This document shows, one piece after another, positions 31,791-40,334 of a stretch of 60,209 nt of DNA. Source of the DNA: Brevibacterium sp. p3-SID960 (GTDB lineage: Bacteria > Actinomycetota > Actinomycetes > Actinomycetales > Brevibacteriaceae); NCBI RefSeq assembly GCF_025144725.1, contig NZ_JALXKS010000014.1, forward strand, positions 1 to 60,209. Direction: 5' to 3'. The position numbers and the translations under genes are program-made. The notes beneath the pieces were generated by a model. That model did no database searches. It saw only the letters and a list, made by a program, of their open reading frames with translations, and was not told where the DNA came from. Every line of letters starts with the position of its first letter. Positions within the stretch are counted from its first letter, which is position 1.

Positions 31791-34691
31791 TCAGGGTGTG
31801 CGGATCGGCTCGCCGCCCAGCACGGCAGCGGCCCAGTCGGCCAGCCGGGAGCGGTCGATCTTCGAGTTGTGGCGGATGTCGGTCGGGAAGGACGGGGCGA
31901 TGAGCACGGCGGCGACGTCCGCGCCGGTCGCGGCGGCCACGTGAGCGCGCAGCCGCTGGGCCACCGGCAGCGGTGCCAGGCCGGGGGCCAGGGGTTCGCC
32001 GGATTCCGGGTCGCTGCCGGCTGCGGGTTCGAGCACCAGGACGAGTGCCTGTGTGCCGGTCGGTCCGACGCCGACAGCCGCAGAGCGCAAGACTGCCGGG
32101 TCGCGGTCGGTCAGTGCTTCGATCCCGCCGGGGCCGAGCGGGCCGGCCGGGGTGGTGATGATGTGCTGGAGGCGGCCTTCGAGCCAGATGCGGCCGGCAG
32201 CGTCGATGTGGCCGATGTCGTTGGTGCGGTGCCAGCGCTGCCCGTCGAGGGTGTCGCGGCCGGCCTGCTGGTCGGTCGACCACAGCCGGTCGTAGCCGTC
32301 TCTGATGTGGGCGGCGGAGACGACGAATTCTCCGAGCACCTGCTGGGCGTCCGTGCCGGTCAGCAGCTCATCGGCAGACCGGCCGTCGGCGTCGATGGGG
32401 GCCAGGGCGAAGCGCACCCCGTCGATCGGGGTGCCGACGCACACGCCGCGCGCCGCCTGTGCACCCGGGCCTGCGTCAGCGGTGCCGTCTGTGCGTGCAA
32501 AGCCGTCGGTGCTCGTGGCACCCGTGCGAGCGGTGCCCTCCGCCTCGGCCGCGGCCACGTCGTGCCGGTCGATATCGGCCAGCAGCAGGCCCTCGGTCAT
32601 CCCGTAGGGGGAGTGGATCTGTGCGTGCGGGAAGATCTCGGCCACCTGGTCCATGAGCGACAGCGGCACCGGCGCCCCGGCCGAGAGCGCAAGCTCGACC
32701 CCAGCACAGGCGGCCCGCTGCGCCTCGGTGAGCGCAGCGGCAGTCGCGCAGACATTGGTGTAGGCCGCCGGTGAGGCGAAGACCATCGTGCAGTCCGCCG
32801 CGGCGATCGCATCGGCTAGGGCCGCGGCAGTGAGCGTGCGCGGTTTGGTCACCGACATGTCCGGGGTCACGCTCGTGGCCCCGAGGCCGGGGCCGAAGAG
32901 TGCGAAGGGGGCGAACCCGGCGACGAGCCCGGCACCCGGGCGCATGCCGAAGGTCCGGGTGAGCACGTCCATGAGTGCAGAGAGCTGGGCGTGGGTGTAG
33001 CGCACGCCCTTGGCCGGGCCGGTCGATCCGGAGGTGAAGAGCACCGCAGCGAGGTCCGCAGGTGCTGGGGTTCGCAGCGGCTCGCCGGCGGCGAGGTGGG
33101 CGTGGCCTTCCCGGATGAGCTCGGTCAGCGAGGTCTCGACGTTCAGCGTCAGCCGCTCGGGGCCCGGCAGGGGGCTGATGGAGACCCGCCGGCCCGGCCA
33201 GCCGGCGGTGCGGGCCAGGGTGAGGCCGGGCAGTTCGCCGATGATCCACTGCGGGTCGGCAGACCGGATCGCCCGGGTCATCCCGGCCACCCCGAGGCCG
33301 GCGTCGGCGACGACGACGGTGCCGCCTGCCTTGAGCACGCCGTATGCGGCGGCGGTGAGGTTGTTGCCCGGGGTCACGAGCAGCGACACGCGGTCACCGG
33401 GTGCCAGACCGCGGGCCTGCAGCCCGGCTGCGATCCCGTCGACGACGCTGGAGAGCTGCCGCCAGCTCACCGACTGCGGGGGCCGCTGGGACATGTCGAC
33501 CGAGGCGATCGCCTCATCGTCTGCGCGTTCGGCCAGCGCATCAAAGATCATCGGCGCAGCGGCCGCCGTCTGCTGACTGGTCGCCGGCCGCTGGTTGTCA
33601 GCCGGCCCCGCGGCGCCGGTCGCGTCAGCTGTTCCCACGGCGTCGGTCGCGTCAACCGCACCGGCCGCCTGGCTGGGTGCGCCGAACTGGGCGGTGAGCC
33701 AGTCGAGGACGATGCCGGCGACATCGGCGTCTTCGCTGACGAGGTGGGAGGCCTTCTCACAGCGGTGGATATCCGCCTGGGGCAGGCGGTGGCGCAGATC
33801 GCGCAGGAACCGCTCCAAGAACACCGGGTCCTTCGGCCCCCAGATGAGCAGGGCCGGCAGGTCGATGCCGGCGATGTCGTCGCCGAGCCGCTGCAGCTCG
33901 GCATACGACGGGTGGGTTTCGACCGCCGGGACGTCGGCGACGAAGGCGCCGATCCCGCCGCGCAGCTCAGCCGTGCGGTACGGGGCGCGGAAGGCGTCCT
34001 TCTCCTCATCGCTCAGCGAGCCCTGGGCCAGGGCGAGGGTAGTGCGCAGGAACCAGTCGGTGCGCACCGTCGACAGCGGCAGCATCGGACCGGCCAGAGC
34101 TGCCTGCAGGGGTGCCGGGATCGGTGTTCCCTCCGGCTGGGCGACGGCGGTGTTGAGGGAGACGACCGCGTCGATGCGGTCCTGATTGCGCGCCGCCCAC
34201 GTCAGCGACAGCACCCCACCCCAGTCGTGGCCGAGGGTGACGGTGCGCTCGGTCGGGGACTCTGCGAGGAGCTCGGTGGCAACGGCGTCGAAGTCCGCGA
34301 CGCGTTCGGCGATGCGCCGGAAGCCAGGACCGTGGGTGGTCGGCAGGCCGGTGTGTGCGAGGCGTTCGGAGAAACCCATCTCCAGCTGGTCTGGGGCGAT
34401 GACCCGCCAGACGGGACCCCCGCCTCGGGCACGGTCAAGGGAGGCGGCAGCCAGGTGGCGCCACAGGTAGGACCAGGTGGGGTTGCCGTGCAGAGCGAGG
34501 ATCGTGCCGGCTGGTGCGAGCCCTTCGGCCTGCAGCGCCGGGAGGGTGTCGAGGACGTGGAAGGTGCGCTCGCCGTCGACCGTGCCGACGGTCACCAGCC
34601 GCGACCACTGCTCATCCCAGCCCGGCAGTTCACCGGGCGTCTGGGCGGGGCGGGCCGGCAGGCGGGGGCTGAGACCGGGCAGTCTCACCAT
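31791..34691 (-). CDS. oleBC: OleBC fusion: beta-lactone decarboxylase and beta-lactone synthetase
   Basis: 966 residues with two enzymes. Residues 1-340 are an alpha/beta hydrolase of the haloalkane dehalogenase group: oxyanion segment LHGNPTWSYLWR, nucleophile Asp156 in GHDWGG, and catalytic His in KASHLVSE. This is OleB, which decarboxylates the beta-lactone to a cis-olefin. After an Ala/Asp/Thr-rich linker (about 345-385), residues 385-966 are an AMP-ligase, OleC: P-loop FTSGSTGPAKG, SPYGMTEG, and IRHNSKIDRS near the end. OleC makes the beta-lactone from the hydroxy acid. The fused form is known from Micrococcus luteus relatives. ATG overlaps oleA by 7 bp. Confidence 0.92.
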   Translation of the reverse strand: MVRLPGLSPRLPARPAQTPGELPGWDEQWSRLVTVGTVDGERTFHVLDTLPALQAEGLAPAGTILALHGNPTWSYLWRHLAAASLDRARGGGPVWRVIAPDQLEMGFSERLAHTGLPTTHGPGFRRIAERVADFDAVATELLAESPTERTVTLGHDWGGVLSLTWAARNQDRIDAVVSLNTAVAQPEGTPIPAPLQAALAGPMLPLSTVRTDWFLRTTLALAQGSLSDEEKDAFRAPYRTAELRGGIGAFVADVPAVETHPSYAELQRLGDDIAGIDLPALLIWGPKDPVFLERFLRDLRHRLPQADIHRCEKASHLVSEDADVAGIVLDWLTAQFGAPSQAAGAVDATDAVGTADATGAAGPADNQRPATSQQTAAAAPMIFDALAERADDEAIASVDMSQRPPQSVSWRQLSSVVDGIAAGLQARGLAPGDRVSLLVTPGNNLTAAAYGVLKAGGTVVVADAGLGVAGMTRAIRSADPQWIIGELPGLTLARTAGWPGRRVSISPLPGPERLTLNVETSLTELIREGHAHLAAGEPLRTPAPADLAAVLFTSGSTGPAKGVRYTHAQLSALMDVLTRTFGMRPGAGLVAGFAPFALFGPGLGATSVTPDMSVTKPRTLTAAALADAIAAADCTMVFASPAAYTNVCATAAALTEAQRAACAGVELALSAGAPVPLSLMDQVAEIFPHAQIHSPYGMTEGLLLADIDRHDVAAAEAEGTARTGATSTDGFARTDGTADAGPGAQAARGVCVGTPIDGVRFALAPIDADGRSADELLTGTDAQQVLGEFVVSAAHIRDGYDRLWSTDQQAGRDTLDGQRWHRTNDIGHIDAAGRIWLEGRLQHIITTPAGPLGPGGIEALTDRDPAVLRSAAVGVGPTGTQALVLVLEPAAGSDPESGEPLAPGLAPLPVAQRLRAHVAAATGADVAAVLIAPSFPTDIRHNSKIDRSRLADWAAAVLGGEPIRTP

Positions 34692-35710
34692 TCGATCTCC
34701 GTCATCGCCGTGTTCAGGCCCGAGCCCACGCCCATGCACAGTACGCGGTCACCGGCAGTGAGCTCTGCGGCCTTGCGGGTGAGCGTGATCGGCAGGGAAG
34801 CCGGACCGACGTTGCCGAGCTGCGGGTAGGTCTTCGGGATCCGGGTCGTGTCGAGATCGACGGCCTTGACGATCGAGTTCGTGTGGATGTCAGAGACCTG
34901 GTGCATGACGTAGGCGTCCATGTTCCGCCAGTCCCAGCCGTCGCCGTGGGCGGTGTGCCAGGCGGTGGTGACGAGCTCCATGCCGTTCTCCAGCAGGCCC
35001 TTGGCATCGGTGAACATACCGTCGTGGTCGCCGACGCACAGCTGGTGGTTCCACGTCGCCGCCCGGGTCACCCCACCGAGGATCCGGTGGCCCTCCGGGT
35101 GCTTGTCGGCTGGGCCGAGCAGGGCCGCCGACGCCCCGGAGCCCAGGGTCAGGGAGGCGAACTCGTTGAGGTACTCCGCGCGCGTGATATCCGAGCGGGA
35201 GAGCCGCTGGATCGTCGACTCCTGCACCCGGGAGGCGTCCTCACCGGCAACGATGAGCGCGTAGTCGAGCTGGCCGGAGTCGATCATCGTCGCTGCCAGG
35301 GTCATCCCGTTGACGAACCCCAGGCACGCATTGGTGAGATCGAAGTTCATGGCGTGCGGCTGCAGGCCGATGCCGTGGTGGACCGACACCGCGACTGAGG
35401 GCTCGAGCTTCTCGCGGGTGACGGAGGCGTTGATCATGAGCCCGACCTGTTCGGCGTCGATGCCGGTCTCGCGCAGCACCGTGCGCCCGGCCTCGGCGGC
35501 ACCGGTGGAGAAGTCCGAGGGGTGCTCCCAGTTGCGGCGGGCACGCACACCGGCGACGCGCTCGAGCAGACCGTGAGGCAGGTTGAGGCGTTCGAGGGTT
35601 CCGCCGAGCCGCTCGTCGAAGGAGGCCGAAGTGACCTCCACGGGTGCCGTCACCTCGGCCAGGCCGAGGAGTGCGACGTTGGAATGCCGGAAAGTCGAAT
35701 TGCCGTTCAA
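34685..35710 (-). CDS. oleA: OleA, acyl-CoA head-to-head condensing enzyme
   Basis: Thiolase-fold enzyme of 341 residues, KAS III-like, joining two fatty acyl-CoAs to a 2-alkyl-3-ketoalkanoate. The triad is Cys129 (TNACLGFV), His270 (YVMHQVSD) and Asn300 (GNVGPAS); Glu103 in KLEPSVA is probably the Glu that OleA places across the dimer. GATWNHQLC-type and FNLDLTNACLG-like segments match OleA of actinobacteria more than FabH. The start is a TTG; no ATG or GTG lies upstream in frame and no strong ribosome-binding site is seen. First gene of the operon. Confidence 0.92.
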   Translation of the reverse strand: MNGNSTFRHSNVALLGLAEVTAPVEVTSASFDERLGGTLERLNLPHGLLERVAGVRARRNWEHPSDFSTGAAEAGRTVLRETGIDAEQVGLMINASVTREKLEPSVAVSVHHGIGLQPHAMNFDLTNACLGFVNGMTLAATMIDSGQLDYALIVAGEDASRVQESTIQRLSRSDITRAEYLNEFASLTLGSGASAALLGPADKHPEGHRILGGVTRAATWNHQLCVGDHDGMFTDAKGLLENGMELVTTAWHTAHGDGWDWRNMDAYVMHQVSDIHTNSIVKAVDLDTTRIPKTYPQLGNVGPASLPITLTRKAAELTAGDRVLCMGVGSGLNTAMTEIEW

Positions 35711-35758
35711 AGAAGGGTCCGTTTCGCGAGGTTGACGGTGCAGAGTCTCCGACTCATC

Positions 35759-35787
35759 CTAATACCCAAGCTGGCAAATCACTGCAA
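35759..35787 (-). promoter_or_regulatory. Promoter of the ole operon
   Basis: On the minus strand TTGCAG (35782-35787), 17 bp spacer, TATTAG (35759-35764). Transcription would begin near 35752, about 40 bases before the TTG start of oleA. The rest of the 35711-36058 gap (348 bp) shows no gene; it also contains one ACCGCCTCGG-type motif (about 35881-35890). Confidence 0.6.
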
Positions 35788-36058
35788 CGGGCAGGTGCCC
35801 GGCGTACGGCGTCCTTGTGCGGTCAGGCGGCGGTCTCGGCCCCGAGCAGGGATCTGGAGGCGAGGAGTGACGGCACCGGGGCCGAGGCGGTGTGCGGCTG
35901 ATCGTTGAGGGCAAGGAGGCTTGTGGTCACCGGGGTGTGGGCGCGCAGCGCGCCGTGAGGCGCGCCGCGATCGCCGGGGCCAGGCAGGGAGACGGCTGTT
36001 CCAACACCCTCCGTTCCCCGCTGCGCCGAGGCCCGGCGGTGTGCGTTCTGCTCGCTTC

Positions 36059-36583
36059 ATGGCCACCAACGGCCTCGTCGGCGCCCCGGAGGTCATCCCC
36101 ACCGCGACCGCCGGAGCGCGGCAGGAGGCGCTTCTCACCTTCGACCGCGCGATCCCGGCCTGGGGCAACATCCTCATCATCGCAGGCGTCCTCATCGCTC
36201 TGTGGTTCCTCATCCTCTACCCTCTCACCGCCCAGGGCAGGAAGCTCGGCTTCGACCGTTCGGAACTGCCCGGTGGTGAGGACGGCGACCGTCCCGCCGA
36301 CGGCGCTGCTGCGACCCGCCCGGGTGAGGCTTCCGGCCCAGCGCGTGACGTCGCCGAGGCGGGATCCTCTGCCTCGGAACCGGCCGCCACCGGCTCGAAA
36401 CCGGTCACCACCGGCTCGAAACCGGTCACCACCGGCTCGAAACCGGCCGCCACCGCCTCTGAACCGGTCACCACCGGCTCGAAATCGGCCGCCACCGCCT
36501 CGGGAGCGGATCAGGCCGCTGGCGACGCAGAGTTCCTCTCCCGCAGGCAGCGCCGCGCAGCCGAACGCGCCGGACGGGGCTGA
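36059..36583 (+). CDS. Single-pass membrane protein with heptapeptide-repeat tail
   Basis: 174 residues, no family recognised. One helix (ILIIAGVLIALWFLILYPL, residues 39-57) is followed by a long hydrophilic tail with seven copies of a 7-residue repeat (consensus TGSKPVT, variants TGSKPAA, TASEPVT) and a basic C-terminus (RRQRRAAERAGRG). ATG has no clear ribosome-binding site, so the start is uncertain; the frame opens further upstream at 35921. Divergent from oleA. Confidence 0.6.
   Translation: MATNGLVGAPEVIPTATAGARQEALLTFDRAIPAWGNILIIAGVLIALWFLILYPLTAQGRKLGFDRSELPGGEDGDRPADGAAATRPGEASGPARDVAEAGSSASEPAATGSKPVTTGSKPVTTGSKPAATASEPVTTGSKSAATASGADQAAGDAEFLSRRQRRAAERAGRG
36367..36510. repeat. 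21-bp coding tandem repeat
   Basis: About seven copies of a 21-bp unit containing ACCGGCTCGAAACCGGTCAC, in frame, encoding the TGSKPVT heptads of the membrane protein at 36059-36583. The number of copies may vary between strains. Confidence 0.8.
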
Positions 36584-36683
36584 GCCCGCCTGAGGGCCGT
36601 CTGCTCAGACACGTGAGAACCGGATAGGCTGGTGACACCTCACGTCCACGGGCCGCGTGCGGCCCCAGCCTTAGGGAGTTTCG

Positions 36684-37487
36684 ATGTCGAACGCGCAGGC
36701 TCACACGACGGCGGCGCTGCCGCTGAACGAACAGCTCGTCCTTGTCACCGGAGGCGGCCGCGGGCTCGGCGCCGCGCTCGTCAAGGCCTTCTACCGCGAG
36801 GGCGCGGCGCTCGTCATCAACTACCGCTATTCGGCTGACCAGGCCCAGGAGCTCGCCGAGCAGATCCGGGCCCGAGGCGGTCGCGCGCTGGCCGTCGAAG
36901 CCGACGTCACCGACTTCCGCCAGGTGGTGGCGATGTTCGAGACCGCCCGCGAGGAGTTCGGCCAGCCGGTCTCCACCGTCATCAACAACGCGCTTGTCGA
37001 CTTCTCCTTCAACGGCGATGAGCGCCCGGACGCCGATGAGATCGCCTTCGCCGCCTTCGAGCAGCAGTTCCGCGGCACCGTCGGCGGAGCGATGCACGTC
37101 ATCCAGGCGGCGATGAACGGATTCCGCGAGATCGGTTCGGGCCGGGCCGTCAACATCGGCACCAACCTGTTCCAGAACCCCGTCGTGCCGTACCACGACT
37201 ACACCGCCGCGAAAGCCGCGCTGCTCTCGCTCACCCGCACCTACGCCAAGGACCTCGGCCCGCTGGGCGTGCGCGTCAACATGGTCTCCGGCGGGCTGCT
37301 GCGCACCACCGACGCGTCCTCGGCCACCCCGGACGAGGTGTTCGACGCAATCGCATCCACCACGCCGCTGGGGCATGTCACGACGCCGGAGGAGTTCGCC
37401 TCGGCGGTGACGTTCTTCGCCTCACCCGCCTCGCGTGCGGTGACCGGCCAGAACCTCATCGTCGACAACGGCCTCGTGATGGACTGA
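36684..37487 (+). CDS. Short-chain dehydrogenase/reductase (FabG-like)
   Basis: 267 residues. Cofactor motif TGGGRGLG near residue 22, INNALVDF in place of the classical NNAG, active-site Tyr-x3-Lys in YTAAK, and C-terminal GQNLIVDNGL. Likely a 3-oxoacyl reductase, although the altered NNAG motif means the substrate is uncertain. ATG with AGGGAG 5 bp upstream. A GATAGGCTGG sequence at 36621-36630 may be its -10. Confidence 0.87.
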   Translation: MSNAQAHTTAALPLNEQLVLVTGGGRGLGAALVKAFYREGAALVINYRYSADQAQELAEQIRARGGRALAVEADVTDFRQVVAMFETAREEFGQPVSTVINNALVDFSFNGDERPDADEIAFAAFEQQFRGTVGGAMHVIQAAMNGFREIGSGRAVNIGTNLFQNPVVPYHDYTAAKAALLSLTRTYAKDLGPLGVRVNMVSGGLLRTTDASSATPDEVFDAIASTTPLGHVTTPEEFASAVTFFASPASRAVTGQNLIVDNGLVMD

Positions 37488-37612
37488 GCCGTCGGTGGGC
37501 AGTTCCTCCGGTTCGGTGGGCGATCGGCTGGGTGCGACGACCGCCGCAACGACAGCACACTGCTGACCGGTGCAGCGCTGGAGGAATTCATCGCCGGGCG
37601 GCGCCGCGCCTC

Positions 37613-38194
37613 TCAGCTGCGGTCGATCTCCACTGCCAGGAACGCCTGCACCCGGGCCATGAGCAGCCGGGCCAGGTCCGCGTCGTACTCCGGGGCAGAC
37701 GGGTCGGTGAACAGGTGCGCGCTGCCGGAATAGACGAACTGCGCGGCGCTCGCCCCCGCCTCGGCGACGGAGGCGACGAGCAGCTCCGGTGCACCGGCAT
37801 CGATCCACTCATCGCCGATCGCATAGTGGATCTGCAGCGGCACTCCGGCCTGCCACGAGGTCTTCTTCGGCACACCTCCGGCGTGGAAGAGCAGCGCGCC
37901 GGCCGCGCGGGGATCGCGCTTGCCCATCGACTGCGCCATCGCGGCACCGAGTGACCAGCCGGCGAAGACGAGCGGGCCCTCGAGGTCCTCGATGAGACTG
38001 GCGGCCTTCTTCGCCAGCTCCGGGAAGCCGACCTCATCGCGGTAGGCGATGCCGGCGTCGACGGTGTCGAAGACGTTGCCCTCGTAGTAGTCGGGGGTGT
38101 GAACAGCGTGGCCGGCGTCGGAGAACTGCGCTGCCAACTGGGACATGCCCTCGGTCAGCCCGAGCGCGGAATGGAAGAGCACAAGATCAGCCAT
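37613..38194 (-). CDS. Dienelactone hydrolase family protein with serine nucleophile
   Basis: 193 residues, alpha/beta hydrolase of the DLH group. The nucleophile elbow is FAGWSLGAA, with Ser where true dienelactone hydrolases have Cys; the acid is probably in IGDEWIDAG and the His in SGSAHLFTD. ATG with AGGATGAGG upstream. Divergent from the hydroxy-acid oxidase. Substrate unknown. Confidence 0.82.
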   Translation of the reverse strand: MADLVLFHSALGLTEGMSQLAAQFSDAGHAVHTPDYYEGNVFDTVDAGIAYRDEVGFPELAKKAASLIEDLEGPLVFAGWSLGAAMAQSMGKRDPRAAGALLFHAGGVPKKTSWQAGVPLQIHYAIGDEWIDAGAPELLVASVAEAGASAAQFVYSGSAHLFTDPSAPEYDADLARLLMARVQAFLAVEIDRS

Positions 38195-38256
38195 GGCCTC
38201 ATCCTGGCACACGCACCCGGTGGTGCCCAGACCGTCTGGGTCCGGATCTCCTCTGG

Positions 38257-38277
38257 CGACCACCGCCTCGGCGACGG
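38257..38277. repeat. Exact copy of the dispersed 21-bp GC-rich motif, at a promoter
   Basis: Same 21 bases as at 27975-27995 and 29794-29814. It lies 25-45 bp upstream of the leaderless ATG at 38302, across the expected -35 region, so it could affect transcription of the hydroxy-acid oxidase gene. Confidence 0.7.
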
Positions 38278-38301
38278 CGGGCAAGACGGTAGCCTGTGGC
38301 C

Positions 38302-39534
38302 ATGGCACTACGACGACGCATACCCCGCTGGGCCGATCTGGGCCCGCTGCTGCAGTTCGACCTTCAGCGCAATCGCCGCCAGGCCCGGCTGAGCCGGGTG
38401 AGCAGCGTCGAGGATCTGCGGCGGATCGCCAAACGGCGAACCCCGACCGGACCGTTCGACTACGTCGATGGGGCAGCCGAATCCGAAAGCACGCACTATG
38501 GCAACCGGGATGCCTTCGGCGAACTGACATTCATCCCCGCGATCCTGGCCGCCAATGACGACATCGATCTGCGCGCCACGGTCGCCGGCGAGACCTTCGA
38601 GCTGCCGGTGGGCATCGCGCCGACCGGTTTCACCCGCATGATGCAGGCCGAGGGCGAGGTCGCCGGGGTGCGAGCGGCTGAACGCGCCGGCGTGCCGTTT
38701 TCGCTGTCGACGATGGGCACCCAGTCGATCGAGGACGTCGCCGCAGCCGCACCGAATGCGACGAAGTGGTTCCAGCTGTACCTGTGGCGCGACCGGGAAG
38801 CGTCTCTTGACCTCATCCAGCGGGCCTGGGCTGCCGGCTACCGCAACCTGCTCGTCACCGTCGACACCGCGATCGCCGGGCGGCGGCTGCGCGACGTGCG
38901 CAACGGCCTGACCGTGCCCCCGAAGCTGACTTTGGGCACCGTGCTCGACGCGTCCTACCGACCCGAATGGTGGTTCAACTTCCTCACCACTGACCCGCTG
39001 ACCTTTGCGTCGCTGTCGGATGACACGTCCTCGCTGGCGGCGCTCGTCAACGGCATGTTCGACCCGACCCTGTCGATGGAGGACCTCGCCTGGATCCGCG
39101 AGCAGTGGCCCGGGAAGCTTTTCGTCAAAGGTGTGCTCACCGCCGAGGACACGCAGCGCTCACTCGACAACGGCGCCGACGGCCTCGTCGTATCGAACCA
39201 CGGCGGTCGCCAGCTCGACCGCGCGCCGACGAGCTTCGATGCCCTGCCGGTGGTGCGTGCCGCCGCCGGAGACGATGTCGAGATCATCCTCGACTCCGGA
39301 ATCATGCACGGTGCCGACATCCTCGCTGCGCTCGCCTACGGTGCCGACTTCACGCTCATCGGCCGGGCGTACCTCTACGGCCTGATGGCCGCTGGTGAGG
39401 CCGGCGTGCGCAAGGTCCTCGAACTGCTCGAAGCGCAGATGCGGGTGACCATGCAACTCATGGGTGCCGCAACTCTCGCGGACCTCAACCCGGACATGGT
39501 CCGGAAGGCCGAGCGGGACCGCGGCGAGGGCTGA
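38302..39534 (+). CDS. FMN-dependent alpha-hydroxy-acid oxidase/dehydrogenase (LldD-like)
   Basis: 410 residues, glycolate/lactate oxidase family. Conserved: FDYVDGAAESE (substrate Tyr), PVGIAPTGF, WFQLYLWRDR (Tyr), LFVKGVL (Lys), SNHGGRQLDR (catalytic His and Arg) and FMN-phosphate site LIGRAYLYG. Most similar in feel to membrane-associated L-lactate dehydrogenase LldD2 of actinobacteria; glycolate or mandelate are alternatives. ATG at 38302 is 7 bp after TAGCCT, so the transcript is probably leaderless; GTG at 38296 is the alternative. ThpR follows after 34 bp. Confidence 0.87.
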   Translation: MALRRRIPRWADLGPLLQFDLQRNRRQARLSRVSSVEDLRRIAKRRTPTGPFDYVDGAAESESTHYGNRDAFGELTFIPAILAANDDIDLRATVAGETFELPVGIAPTGFTRMMQAEGEVAGVRAAERAGVPFSLSTMGTQSIEDVAAAAPNATKWFQLYLWRDREASLDLIQRAWAAGYRNLLVTVDTAIAGRRLRDVRNGLTVPPKLTLGTVLDASYRPEWWFNFLTTDPLTFASLSDDTSSLAALVNGMFDPTLSMEDLAWIREQWPGKLFVKGVLTAEDTQRSLDNGADGLVVSNHGGRQLDRAPTSFDALPVVRAAAGDDVEIILDSGIMHGADILAALAYGADFTLIGRAYLYGLMAAGEAGVRKVLELLEAQMRVTMQLMGAATLADLNPDMVRKAERDRGEG

Positions 39535-39568
39535 GGGGCCGGTCAGGGTTCGGGATTGGGGAGGACTG

Positions 39569-40135
39569 ATGGGACAGCGGATGTTCACCGCCATCCACCC
39601 GCCGTCTGAGATCGTGCAGACGCTGGGTGAGCTCGTCGAGCCCCGGCGCGGGATCGACGAGAACCTGCGCTTCACAGCTGAACGGCTGTGGCATGTGACG
39701 CTGGCGTTCATGCCCGATGTCACTACCGACTGCGAGGACCGGATCGACGAGATGCTCGCCGAGACCGCCCAGACGATCGCGCCCTTCGACATCGAGTTGG
39801 CTGGGGGAGGAGCGTTTCCGAACGCGGCCGAGGCGAAGGTGCTCTACCTCGGGATCGGGGCTGGGCGGGATGAGGTCATCCGCCTGCAGCATCGGGCGCG
39901 CAATGTCGCCAACAATGCCGGCACCCGTGTCGACTCGACCGACCCGGTGCCGCACCTGACGATCGCCCGCACCTGCAGGCAGGCGATCAACGCGACGAAA
40001 TGGCTGCAGATCCTCGACGCCTTCCCCGTATTGCGGTGGCGGGTCGAGGAGATCAGTCTTGTCGCTTCTCACCGCAGGCACGGGCCGACCCGGCATGAAA
40101 TGCTCGGAACGCACCGGCTGACAGGGCGGGGCTGA
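39569..40135 (+). CDS. thpR: RNA 2',3'-cyclic phosphodiesterase (2H superfamily)
   Basis: 188 residues. The two H-x-T motifs of the 2H phosphoesterases are WHVTLAF (about residue 42) and PHLTIAR (about 130). Family members open 2',3'-cyclic RNA ends and can ligate tRNA halves in vitro. ATG with GGGGAGGAC upstream. Downstream of, and probably co-transcribed with, the hydroxy-acid oxidase. Confidence 0.88.
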   Translation: MGQRMFTAIHPPSEIVQTLGELVEPRRGIDENLRFTAERLWHVTLAFMPDVTTDCEDRIDEMLAETAQTIAPFDIELAGGGAFPNAAEAKVLYLGIGAGRDEVIRLQHRARNVANNAGTRVDSTDPVPHLTIARTCRQAINATKWLQILDAFPVLRWRVEEISLVASHRRHGPTRHEMLGTHRLTGRG

Positions 40136-40157
40136 GCCCGTCAGAGCCGCGATCGCC

Positions 40158-40273
40158 GTTGACTACCACATCGACGAGCCTGGTTGACCACCACATCGAC
40201 GAGCCTGGATGTGGTACTCAACGACCATCAGAACCCGGATTCATAGTCGTTGACTACCACATCGACGAGCGTT
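40158..40273. repeat. Palindromic REP-like element, copy A
   Basis: Two direct 25-bp copies at 40158-40182 and 40183-40207 (one difference, beginning GTTGACTACCACATCGACGA), then an inverted copy (GATGTGGTACTCAACGAC, 40208-40225), then a direct copy again (GTCGTTGACTACCACATC, 40246-40263). The last two form an 18-bp stem with one mismatch around a 20-base loop. A diverged copy is at 59934-60036. It fills the gap between thpR and the pterin dehydratase gene. Confidence 0.85.
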
Positions 40274-40334
40274 GATGTTGCAGTGAACGTTGTTGAGGTC
40301 CCGAAACCGGGCTGGCCCGGCTGGCCGCGTGCAG

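Noticed and set aside
32991..34829. 612-codon rightward frame opposite oleBC
   Set aside because: Antisense shadow of the fused OleBC gene without motifs.
34685..35710. FabH (3-oxoacyl-ACP synthase III) of fatty acid synthesis
   Set aside because: Operon with oleBC and oleD and the Glu103 motif fit OleA.
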